The translations under genes and the position numbers were made by a program. Under the pieces are notes generated by a model. The model was not told the origin of the DNA, ran no database searches, and was given only the letters and a program-made list of their open reading frames with translations. Positions 1 to 5,301 of a DNA stretch of 8,593 nt are shown piece by piece. The stretch is from Actinomycetes bacterium. Its GTDB lineage: Bacteria; Actinomycetota; Acidimicrobiia; Acidimicrobiales; RAAP-2. The stretch covers positions 1-8,593 of the forward strand of contig JAJZYE010000029.1 in the NCBI GenBank assembly GCA_021806055.1, written 5' to 3'. Numbering within the stretch: position 1 is the stretch's first letter; the number at the start of each line of letters is the position of its first letter.

Positions 1-587
1 TCGTGCTCGGCGACCAGCTCGACGCACAGTCGGTTCACGTCGTCGTAGTTGCCCTCGACGCCGAGCACCGTCCCGCCGAACACCGCGGCCATCGCGATCT
101 TGGACTTCTCGAGGTCGGATGGGATGATGGTCACGCTCGGCCAACCGATGGCGGCGGCGTGCGCCGCCACCGACGTCGCCAGATTGCCGGTCGAGGCACA
201 CGCGGCCGTCGTGAAGCCCAGGCGTCGCGCACTCGACAACGCCACCGAGACCACGCGGTCCTTGAACGACCCGGTGGGGTTGCGCGTGTCGTCCTTCAGC
301 CAGAGCTCGCGCACGCCGAGCACCTCAGCCAGTCGCGAGGCTCGTCGCAACGGGGTCCATCCGGCCCCCAGGTCGACCGGGGACGAACCAGGGTCGGGCA
401 AGAGCGGGGCGTAGCGCCAGATGGACGCTGGCCCGCTCTCGATCACTTCACGCGTGACCACTCCCCGAGCCGACTCGAGGTCGTAGGACACCTCGAGGGG
501 ACCGAAGCAGAACTCACAGGCGTAACGCGCCTCCGCAGGGTAGGCGGTTCCACACTCTCGACAGATAAGACCGGTGGCGAAACTCAT
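1..587 (-). CDS. thrC: Threonine synthase, N-terminal part (cut by the window edge)
   Basis: This PLP enzyme converts O-phospho-L-homoserine to L-threonine and phosphate, the last step of threonine synthesis. 195 residues are visible; the C-terminal part lies outside the window. It opens with a zinc-ribbon-like CxxC-x11-CxxC (C9, C12, C24, C27), as in archaeal-type and many bacterial threonine synthases. Next come a WTPL substrate-loop segment (77-80) and the PLP-lysine motif NPTGSFKDR with K109. The ASTGN phosphate-binding segment (131-135) follows, with the fold-II core continuing to the edge. The ATG at 585-587 is preceded by a GAGGAG Shine-Dalgarno only 2 nt away, which is short but clear. 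The gene is divergent from gpgS across a 169-bp spacer. No obvious attenuator or promoter for thrC was recognised there. Family identification is firm; cysteate synthase or another fold-II PLP enzyme is less likely given the zinc ribbon plus SFKDR. Confidence 0.93.
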   Translation of the reverse strand, partial: MSFATGLICRECGTAYPAEARYACEFCFGPLEVSYDLESARGVVTREVIESGPASIWRYAPLLPDPGSSPVDLGAGWTPLRRASRLAEVLGVRELWLKDDTRNPTGSFKDRVVSVALSSARRLGFTTAACASTGNLATSVAAHAAAIGWPSVTIIPSDLEKSKIAMAAVFGGTVLGVEGNYDDVNRLCVELVAEH

Positions 588-719
588 AACTCCTCTTCAT
601 CGATCGGGCTTTGGCACCTGGTGCGACACGACGTGCTCGCACTGGTTGTCGCGACTTCAAAGGGCCCGTCCCTCAGTCGCTCTTGATGACTCGTCCATCA
701 TGGCCGACCGGCGGGGCAG

Positions 720-749
720 GTGTCAAGTGCACCGCGCGCGCCGTAGTGT
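720..749 (+). promoter_or_regulatory. Candidate leaderless promoter of gpgS
   Basis: A -10-like TAGTGT lies at 744-749, exactly 7 nt before the ATG at 757, so a transcript starting at the usual distance would begin at the A of the start codon. An 18-nt spacer separates it from GTGTCA at 720-725, which matches 4 of 6 positions of TTGACA. No Shine-Dalgarno lies before the ATG, which agrees with leaderless initiation, common in actinobacteria. This is inferred from sequence geometry only. Confidence 0.42.
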
Positions 750-756
750 CCCTCTT

Positions 757-1536
757 ATGGTCGATGTCGACGCCCCCTGGACCCTCGATCGCGACGACTT
801 CTCGCGCATCTCGGTTCACGACCGCCGCGGCGCGAGCACCATTGCGGTGATCGTCCCCGCGCGCAACGAAGCGGCCACGATCGGCGCCGTGCTCGACGCC
901 GTCGTCGACGGCGTGGCACCGGTCGACGAGCTGGTCGTGGTGAACGACCACTCCAACGACGACACCACCACCATCGCGCACCACCACGGAGCACGCGTCG
1001 TGACGCTGCACGGACCGGGCGGCAAGGGCGAAGCGATGCGGGCGGGACTCGAGGCGACCAGGAGCGAGCTCGTCGTCTTTCTCGACGCCGACGTCGTCAA
1101 CACCGCACACGACTTCGTCGCGCGCTTGGTGCAACCCCTCCTCGAACGTCCCGACATCCAACTGGTCAAGGGCTACTACGAGCGCCCGCTGCACAACATG
1201 CCCACCGGGGGTGGACGCGTCAACGAGTTGGCCGCGCGCCCGATCCTCTCCCTGCTCTACCCGGGCCTCGGCGAGGTACGCCAGCCCCTGGCCGGCGAAA
1301 CAGCTGGCCGTCGGTCCGCATTCGAGGCAATCGACTTCGAGTCAGCGTACGGTGTCGAAATCGCGCTGCTCATCGATGTCGCCAGCAAGTTCGGGGTCCG
1401 CGCCCTCGCCCAGGTCGACCTCGGCGTTCGCCGGCACCGTAACCGGCCCCTCGACGAGCTGCGCCCGATCGCAGTCGACGTTCTGCACGCCGCCCTCGTG
1501 CGCTTCGGAGTCGAACTCCCCGACCCTGAGTCCTGA
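757..1536 (+). CDS. gpgS: Glucosyl-3-phosphoglycerate synthase (GT81 family)
   Basis: This retaining glycosyltransferase transfers glucose from an NDP-glucose donor to 3-phosphoglycerate. It is the first step toward glucosylglycerate and, in mycobacteria, methylglucose lipopolysaccharides. The 259-residue protein has the GT-A start VIVPARNEAATI (31-42), a GGKGEA nucleotide-loop segment (88-93) and the metal-binding DAD (110-112). Diagnostic GpgS segments follow: VKGYYERP (137-144), GGGRVNELAARP (151-162), QPLAGE (176-181), YGVEI (198-202) and VRRHRNRPLDEL (224-235). The start was set at the ATG at 757. The frame is open further upstream, but that stretch has no family similarity, while the chosen ATG fits a leaderless promoter. 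At 259 residues it is shorter than the roughly 324 of the M. tuberculosis enzyme, lacking most of the C-terminal tail after the conserved HRNRPL region. It ends 1 nt from the convergent LytR_C gene. Confidence 0.93.
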   Translation: MVDVDAPWTLDRDDFSRISVHDRRGASTIAVIVPARNEAATIGAVLDAVVDGVAPVDELVVVNDHSNDDTTTIAHHHGARVVTLHGPGGKGEAMRAGLEATRSELVVFLDADVVNTAHDFVARLVQPLLERPDIQLVKGYYERPLHNMPTGGGRVNELAARPILSLLYPGLGEVRQPLAGETAGRRSAFEAIDFESAYGVEIALLIDVASKFGVRALAQVDLGVRRHRNRPLDELRPIAVDVLHAALVRFGVELPDPES

Positions 1537-1541
1537 CTCAG
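1526..1541. repeat. Palindrome holding both convergent stop codons
   Basis: CTGAGTC (1526-1532), a 2-nt centre, then GACTCAG (1535-1541) form a perfect 7-bp inverted repeat. The TGA of gpgS (1534-1536) and the TGA of the opposing LytR_C gene (1538-1540 on the minus strand) both lie inside it. As RNA it could fold into a 6-bp hairpin with a 4-nt loop on either strand. No U-tract follows on either side, so a terminator role is only possible, not shown. Confidence 0.5.
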
Positions 1542-2041
1542 CCGTTGATGGCGGCGTCCGGTCCCAGGACCACGACGATGTCGTCACCCGCGGCATTCGG
1601 CACCGGTACGAGGTGCCCCAACGGCTGTACCGCGCTCTGGGAGACCTTGATCTGTGCGGCTATCTCCAGCGCGGCCCAACGGAATCCCGCGTGGAAGTAG
1701 ATGACCGTAGCCGCCACCCTCGACGCGTTGAGGGCGGGAAGCACGTCCCAGCCCAGCGTGATCAACTTCTGCGAGTAGTTGCCAGCCAGACCGGTCACCG
1801 AAGTGCTGTTCGCCACCTGGACACGCACGCTCGCGCGCGACGGCAGTCGGGCGGCCGTCGTGTGTCTCTTCGCTCGTAGCGTGGTCGTCGTGACCGACGG
1901 CGAGGTCGCCGCGCCGGGAGAGCGCAGCATGACGAAGGCACCCGCCACGAACAGCACCAGGATGACCAGCACGACGCCGAGCGACGGTTGGTAGTGCGAT
2001 CCCTGGGACGGCTCAGTCGGCGGCGAGGTCGGGTCACTCAT
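1538..2041 (-). CDS. Membrane-anchored LytR_C-domain protein
   Basis: A 167-residue protein with a short Pro/Ser/Thr-rich N-terminus (1-20), one hydrophobic segment (about 21-39) and a Thr/Ser-rich linker (46-56). A LytR_C-type domain (about 72-161) follows. The domain shows the characteristic VRVQVANST start, an SVTGLAGNYSQKL helix, GWDVLPALNAS, and a VIYF strand followed by an alpha-helical AALEIAAQI stretch. It ends in DDIVVVLGPDA. The layout suggests a single-pass membrane protein with the domain outside the membrane. LytR_C domains often follow LytR-CpsA-Psr cell-wall ligase domains, but this protein has no LCP domain, so it may act as an accessory factor at the wall; the precise role is unknown. 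The ATG at 2039-2041 has no convincing Shine-Dalgarno but sits 7 nt after a TAGGCT box. It is convergent with gpgS and divergent from tRNA-Thr. Confidence 0.8.
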   Translation of the reverse strand: MSDPTSPPTEPSQGSHYQPSLGVVLVILVLFVAGAFVMLRSPGAATSPSVTTTTLRAKRHTTAARLPSRASVRVQVANSTSVTGLAGNYSQKLITLGWDVLPALNASRVAATVIYFHAGFRWAALEIAAQIKVSQSAVQPLGHLVPVPNAAGDDIVVVLGPDAAING

Positions 2042-2048
2042 TGCGCCT

Positions 2049-2054
2049 AGCCTA
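2049..2054 (-). promoter_or_regulatory. Candidate leaderless -10 box of the LytR_C gene
   Basis: On the minus strand TAGGCT (TANNNT form) ends 7 nt before the ATG at 2041, the same geometry as for gpgS. There is no good Shine-Dalgarno in between. The -35 region is weak (TAGTTA at 2072-2077, 17-nt spacer). This is inferred from spacing. Confidence 0.38.
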
Positions 2055-2075
2055 GGTCTACGGGCACGTCGTAAC

Positions 2076-2081
2076 TAGGTT
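2076..2081 (+). promoter_or_regulatory. Weak candidate -10 box for tRNA-Thr
   Basis: TAGGTT fits TANNNT and lies 13 nt upstream of the mature tRNA 5' end, leaving room for a short 5' leader trimmed by RNase P. No recognisable -35 was found. It lies within about 30 bp of the divergent LytR_C -10 box, so the two promoters would share the same spacer. Confidence 0.25.
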
Positions 2082-2094
2082 GTTTTGCCCGTCT

Positions 2095-2166
2095 GCCGGT
2101 GTGGCGCAGTGGTAGCGCAGGCGATTTGTAATCGTCAGGTCGTGGGTTCGAATCCCTCCACCGGCT
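2095..2166 (+). tRNA. tRNA-Thr (anticodon UGU)
   Basis: A full cloverleaf folds by hand. The acceptor stem GCCGGTG/CACCGGC has discriminator T. The D arm is GCGC/GCGC with a 7-nt loop. The anticodon arm GGCGA/TCGTC contains one G-T pair, with loop TTTGTAA and anticodon TGT at 2127-2129. The variable loop has 5 nt and the T loop is TTCGAAT. The T stem GTGGG/CCCTC contains a T-T mismatch at its second pair. The 3' CCA is not encoded and must be added after transcription. The tRNA reads ACA and probably ACG threonine codons. Confidence 0.96.
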
Positions 2167-2206
2167 CGCCGTCTTGTGCTGATGCGCGAGGTCAGTTCTC
2201 CACACG

Positions 2207-2226
2207 AAAACCCCGAGATGCCCGGG
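2207..2226 (-). terminator. Candidate intrinsic terminator of the surface-protein gene
   Basis: Read on the minus strand, CCCGGG, loop CAT and CTCGGG make a 6-bp stem with one G-U pair, followed by GTTTTC. It begins 17 nt after the stop codon of the B-repeat protein gene. The short T-run makes it a moderate-strength candidate. It would also separate that gene from the convergent tRNA gene. Confidence 0.5.
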
Positions 2227-2243
2227 TGATCGAATCGCGTCCT

Positions 2244-3623
2244 TCACCGCGCCACAACCTCCACACGTCGAGAGTTGACCGCAGACAATCCGCGAACCGA
2301 CCCCTCGCCGACCGCCCCAACGTTGACGGAACGGTCACCGCGTCGCTGGAGCGCCACCCGCAGAAGACGAGCCACACCTCGGGCTCGCGCGACACTCGTC
2401 GCTCGCTGGCGAGCCACCGATCCCATCTGTGTCGTGAACCCGTACACGATCACCTGCGAGTAGCCTCCTCTCACAACCGCCACGGCCAGTCGGGCGACTT
2501 GAGCAACGAGTCGCGACGGCAGGGCCGCGGTGCGGGCCGCAAACGGCTCGACCGATCCAAGCATCACGACCGTCGAGTCGGTGCGCCACTGGGCGTAAAG
2601 AACCAATGACGACGTGAGCGTCACTGCCTCACCCGCGTGATAGCCCGTTCCAGTGCCCGACGGCGACGTATTCCACCCTGCGAAGCGGTAGCCCGGTCGC
2701 CTCACCGGCGTCCGGCCGGGGACCTCCACAGTGGCGCCGCTATAACTCGACACCGTCGCCACTACCCCCCGACCACCGTTGACGCTGAATCGAACGGTCA
2801 GGGACGGCAACTTCTTCCACTGGGCGTAGAGGGCGGTCGGCGAGATCGGGGTGAACGCGCTGCCGCCCGATCCGACGAAGTTCCCACCGGTCGGCGCGCT
2901 GAACCAGCCCGCGAAGGAGTAGCCGGGAAACGTCGGGGTCGGCAGGGTCACGGGTGTCGAGCCCGTGGTGTAGCTCGCCTGGCTCGTACTCACCACACCG
3001 CCGTTCGCCGAGAAGCTCACCGCGACGGTCGCCGGCGTCCACTGGGCGTAGAGGGCGGTCGAGCCGTTCACAAAGTCGTAGGTCGCACCATTCCCATACG
3101 AAGTGCCACTTCCGTTCTGCCCAGTAGTCCAACCAGCGAAGTCATAACCTGGATCGGAAAAACTTGGACTCAATGCGGAAATTAGTGTCAGCGGCTCCGA
3201 CGTGTTGCCTGACTGAACTGACCGAGTGACATCACTGCCCGAACTGTTCTCATAGAACGTCACCGAGTTCTCAATCCACTGTGCGTATAGGTAAAGTGGT
3301 GCAGCAAATGAGTACAGAGCACCGTCAAGGTACGTTGTTCCGCTTCCATTCGACTGTGTATTCCAACTAGTAAATGTGTATCCAGGATTACTGAACAGTG
3401 GAGATAAGTTCGAAAATAGCGTTAGATCGGTTGGGGCTGACTCTGACTGGAAAGTACCTACCGTATCATTTGCATTGTCATTTTCTGAGAATGTTACCGC
3501 TTCCACCGCTGCTCCCGCTATCAATGGAAATGCGTTTGCGGCTATTACTACAATGATAATTAGGACTAGTAGTCTACGGAATAGGTAGAACCAATTATCT
3601 GACGCATGACCAACGTTACGCAC
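2244..3623 (-). CDS. InlB B-repeat surface protein with a C-terminal OmpA-like domain
   Basis: A 459-residue exported protein. Residues 1-38 look like a signal peptide or anchor: a charged start, RR at 16-17, hydrophobic core 18-36 and an AGA-A-like site near 36-39. Four InlB/Listeria-Bacteroides (Flg_new) repeats follow, ending in the YAQW signature at 113-116, 192-195, 266-269 and 343-346. Each has a PGYxFxxW core (W87, W165, W240, W317). Residues about 351-459 resemble an OmpA-like peptidoglycan-binding domain: a VIVYGFT strand, an ARARGVARLL helix and a terminal NSRRVEV motif. The Asp usual after the GHT/GYT strand is missing. The role is probably cell-surface attachment, but no target can be named. 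The start is a GTG at 3621-3623 with a purine-rich GAGGTGGGGGG tract (3630-3640) upstream; no Met occurs early enough to offer another start. The 5' half is AT-rich compared with the 3' half. Confidence 0.85.
   Translation of the reverse strand: MRNVGHASDNWFYLFRRLLVLIIIVVIAANAFPLIAGAAVEAVTFSENDNANDTVGTFQSESAPTDLTLFSNLSPLFSNPGYTFTSWNTQSNGSGTTYLDGALYSFAAPLYLYAQWIENSVTFYENSSGSDVTRSVQSGNTSEPLTLISALSPSFSDPGYDFAGWTTGQNGSGTSYGNGATYDFVNGSTALYAQWTPATVAVSFSANGGVVSTSQASYTTGSTPVTLPTPTFPGYSFAGWFSAPTGGNFVGSGGSAFTPISPTALYAQWKKLPSLTVRFSVNGGRGVVATVSSYSGATVEVPGRTPVRRPGYRFAGWNTSPSGTGTGYHAGEAVTLTSSLVLYAQWRTDSTVVMLGSVEPFAARTAALPSRLVAQVARLAVAVVRGGYSQVIVYGFTTQMGSVARQRATSVARARGVARLLRVALQRRGDRSVNVGAVGEGSVRGLSAVNSRRVEVVAR
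2586..3497 (-). repeat. Four tandem B-repeat units within the surface-protein gene
   Basis: The units cover residues 43-116, 121-195, 202-269 and 277-346. Units 1 and 2 resemble each other more (SENDN or YENSSGSD start, L-SPxFSxPGY middle). Units 3 and 4 share an FSxNGG start. At DNA level a 23-nt stretch encoding TALYAQW is identical between 2817-2839 and 3039-3061, the ends of units 3 and 2. Confidence 0.8.
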
Positions 3624-3671
3624 TACAATCCCCCCACCTCAATAAGTATGATTATTCAACAAAGCACGACT

Positions 3672-3701
3672 AAAGTAGGCAGGATCTTCCGCTAACTGCA
3701 A
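3672..3701 (-). promoter_or_regulatory. Candidate promoter of the surface-protein gene
   Basis: On the minus strand a -35-like TTGCAG (3696-3701), an 18-nt spacer and a -10-like TACTTT (3672-3677) lie about 50 bp upstream of the GTG start. This would give a leader of roughly 40 nt containing the purine-rich ribosome-binding tract. AT-rich DNA yields such matches by chance, so support is modest. Confidence 0.33.
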
Positions 3702-3758
3702 GGAATACGAAGCACAAGCAACTTGCCCTAAGCGCGCTGTCTAATGGACCAATGCTGC

Positions 3759-3790
3759 ACTAATACACATCACTGTGCATGAATATTAGT
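3759..3790. repeat. Inverted repeat, nested
   Basis: ACTAATA (3759-3765) pairs perfectly with TATTAGT (3784-3790). Inside it CACA (3766-3769) pairs with TGTG (3774-3777) around a 4-nt loop, leaving a 6-nt bulge on one side. An alternative pairing TGCAC (3756-3760) with GTGCA (3775-3779) overlaps it. No function is assigned. Confidence 0.45.
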
Positions 3791-3793
3791 CTT

Positions 3794-3811
3794 CACATAT
3801 GTAAGTATGTG
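3794..3811. repeat. Short inverted repeat
   Basis: CACATA (3794-3799) and TATGTG (3806-3811) are perfect inverted arms around 6 nt. They could be an operator-like dyad or a small hairpin. They lie too far upstream of the surface-protein gene (about 170 bp) to be a core promoter element. Confidence 0.4.
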
Positions 3812-3881
3812 GTACGTTAGTTTTCCCGTAAAAGTTGCCGTATAGGTGCCACTTTCAATTTAGACGTACTGATCGTTATCA

Positions 3882-3910
3882 CAACTGTCGTCTCAATTGA
3901 CGACCAGTTG
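3882..3910. repeat. Inverted repeat downstream of rlmB (second hairpin)
   Basis: CAACTG + CGTC (3882-3892, one bulged T) pairs with GACG + CAGTTG (3899-3910, two unpaired bases) around a TCAATT loop, giving a 10-bp interrupted stem. It directly follows the 3912-3935 hairpin in the direction of rlmB transcription. Confidence 0.45.
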
Positions 3911-3911
3911 A

Positions 3912-3935
3912 GCCCAAACAAATATTGTTTCGGGC
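3912..3935 (-). terminator. Hairpin after rlmB, possible terminator of the cluster
   Basis: GCCC + AAACAA pairs with TTGTTT + GGGC, a 10-bp stem with one bulged base and a 3-nt ATA loop. It starts 41 nt past the rlmB stop on the minus strand. There is no U-tract after the stem. It is therefore a candidate for a U-less or factor-assisted terminator, or for an RNA 3' end stabiliser, rather than a standard intrinsic terminator. Confidence 0.4.
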
Positions 3936-3976
3936 GAGGGAGTACTCGTCCACGCACGTATGTGCGCGTGAGGACG

Positions 3977-4831
3977 CTACCGACCGGAGTGCAGCGCTCG
4001 CTGCCGGGCAACCTCGAATGCGGCGATGGAAACAGCGACACCCGCATTCAGCGAACTGATGTGGCCTCTCTGGGGGATGGCGACGACAACCGAGCATCGC
4101 TTTCGCACGAGACTGCTAAGACCCTTCTCCTCGCCCCCTACGACCAGGGCCACCGGTACCGTGCCGAGATCCACGTCGTACAGTGACGAGGCGGACTCGC
4201 TGGCCAACCCGACCGTGAAGATGCCCGCCCGATTCATCTGGTCAATCGCGGATGGTATCCCGCCCACGTCGCTGAACGTAAGGTGCTCGATCGCCCCCGC
4301 CGCGGTCTTGGTCACCGTCGGTGAAATGCGCGACGCCCGGTGACGCGGCAGGACGACCCCTGTCACCCCCGCACCCTCCACGCTGCGCAACATCGCACCC
4401 AAATTCCTCGGGTCGGTGACCCCATCACCGACGAGAAGGAAGGGGTTGTCGACCTCGAGTAGTTCATCCAAGGTCACGGTGGGTATCCGTCGCGCGAGGG
4501 CCATGACCCCCTGATGGCCCTCAGTGCGCGCTTCGCGATCCAGGCGGGCCATCGAGACCACCTGGACGGGCACGTGCTGACGCCGAGCCTCACGCTCGAT
4601 GTCGTCCAGGATGTCCGCCGGGTCCTGCGCATCGGCCAGCAGCACCCGCTGTACCGGACGGCGTTGCGCGCGCAGCAGCTCGAGCACCGCGTGACGACCC
4701 TCGACCTGCTCACCGCCGAGGCCGTCGCCCCGCGGGCGCCCCGCGGCCGCTCGCGTCGGTGCTCCCCGACGCGGCGGAGTCGGTGCCGCGGATCGGCTCC
4801 CCGGGCGTCTCGAGGGCCGCGGACCGCTCAT
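3977..4831 (-). CDS. rlmB: 23S rRNA (guanosine-2'-O)-methyltransferase, SpoU/TrmH family
   Basis: This SAM-dependent SPOUT enzyme is expected to 2'-O-methylate the peptidyl-transferase-loop guanosine of 23S rRNA (G2251 in E. coli numbering). The 284 residues begin with a basic Pro/Arg-rich tail (1-40), as is common in actinobacterial members. The substrate-binding domain follows, from VEGRHAVLELL (43-53) to about 115. The trefoil-knot catalytic domain shows motif 1 DPRNLGAMLRS (140-150; N143, R149), motif 2 GGEEKGLS (232-239; E234) and motif 3 IPQRGHISSLNAGVA (252-266; S260, N262). The ATG overlaps the ispF stop in an ATGA, indicating translational coupling. In many actinobacteria cysS sits between ispF and this gene; here it does not. 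A different rRNA or tRNA target within the TrmH family cannot be fully excluded. Confidence 0.92.
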   Translation of the reverse strand: MSGPRPSRRPGSRSAAPTPPRRGAPTRAAAGRPRGDGLGGEQVEGRHAVLELLRAQRRPVQRVLLADAQDPADILDDIEREARRQHVPVQVVSMARLDREARTEGHQGVMALARRIPTVTLDELLEVDNPFLLVGDGVTDPRNLGAMLRSVEGAGVTGVVLPRHRASRISPTVTKTAAGAIEHLTFSDVGGIPSAIDQMNRAGIFTVGLASESASSLYDVDLGTVPVALVVGGEEKGLSSLVRKRCSVVVAIPQRGHISSLNAGVAVSIAAFEVARQRALHSGR

Positions 4832-5301
4832 GTTCGCTCCTCCACCAGTGCCACAGCCAGCGCACCGATCCCCTCGACGCGCCCGAGAGCCCCCAGGCCT
4901 TCGGCCGTCGTCGCCTTGACCGACACCGGCGCACCGACTGCGACGGAGAGCGCCTCACTCATCGCGTCCATGAAGGGGCTCAGGCGCGGCTTCTCCGCGA
5001 TGATCGTCACGTCGGCCGAGACCGCTCGCCATCCCGCCTCGTGCACCAGCGACACCGTCGAGGCAAGGAGGCGCGAGGACGCGATACCCGCCGTGGCGGA
5101 ATCGCCATCGGGGAACTGTCGTCCCAGGTCTCCGAGGCTCGCCGCTCCCAGTAGTGCGTCACAGAGCGCGTGCGTCGCCACGTCAGCGTCAGAGTGACCC
5201 TGGAGGCCAGGTTCGCCCGGGATCCGCACCAGACCGAGCCACAGCTCGCGCTGCGGGTCGTCACTGCGGCGATGCACGTCGACGCCCTGCCCGATCCTCA
5301 T
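4828..5301 (-). CDS. ispF: 2-C-methyl-D-erythritol 2,4-cyclodiphosphate synthase
   Basis: IspF catalyses the fifth step of the MEP pathway, cyclising CDP-methylerythritol phosphate to the 2,4-cyclodiphosphate with release of CMP. The 157 residues are full length for the family. The metal site is D8, H10 (GVDVH) and H44, and the GHSDAD segment (35-40) with D38 is present. The signature TIIAEKPRL lies at 99-107. The CMP-binding KATTAEGLGALG (129-140), with T131-T132 and E134, closes the active site in the trimer. The ATG at 5299-5301 overlaps the ispD stop as ATGA, and its own stop overlaps the rlmB start in the same way. This implies coupled translation of the three genes. IspD and IspF are separate here, not fused as in some proteobacteria. 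Confidence 0.96.
   Translation of the reverse strand: MRIGQGVDVHRRSDDPQRELWLGLVRIPGEPGLQGHSDADVATHALCDALLGAASLGDLGRQFPDGDSATAGIASSRLLASTVSLVHEAGWRAVSADVTIIAEKPRLSPFMDAMSEALSVAVGAPVSVKATTAEGLGALGRVEGIGALAVALVEERT

Larger units (their letters stand above)
3624..3976. other. AT-rich non-coding region with inverted repeats
   Basis: This 353-bp stretch lies between the start of the surface-protein gene and the end of rlmB. It has no ORF with credible protein character on either strand. Its GC content is about 45% (hand count), against roughly 65-70% in the neighbouring genes. It carries a candidate promoter for the surface-protein gene near its left end and several inverted repeats (listed separately). 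No transposase remnant or integration motif was recognised. Confidence 0.7.

Noticed and set aside
588..756. Riboswitch, T-box or attenuator upstream of thrC
   Set aside because: The spacer is short and shows no threonine-rich leader peptide, no T-box sequence and no terminator-like hairpin with a T-run on the minus strand.
574..756. N-terminal extension of gpgS from the earlier ATGs at 574 or 700
   Set aside because: The extra residues do not resemble the family, the 574 start would overlap the thrC start region, and no ribosome site supports either; the ATG at 757 fits the family and the promoter geometry.
2095..2243. Possible island attachment site at the tRNA-Thr 3' end, with the surface-protein gene as cargo
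   Set aside because: No second copy of the tRNA 3' end and no integrase were found within the window, so there is nothing beyond adjacency to support it.
2085..2609. Plus-strand ORF of 174 codons
   Set aside because: It starts before and runs through the tRNA-Thr gene, then opposite the OmpA-like part of the surface protein. No protein-like character.
3624..3976. Possible CRISPR, integron attC or insertion-sequence remnant in the AT-rich stretch
   Set aside because: The dyads differ in sequence and spacing, there are no regular direct repeats, no attC core pattern, no terminal inverted repeats with target duplication and no transposase fragment.
3817..4047. Minus-strand ORF of 76 codons at the rlmB end
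   Set aside because: It overlaps the rlmB C-terminus in another frame and covers the two hairpins. No ribosome site and no recognisable features.
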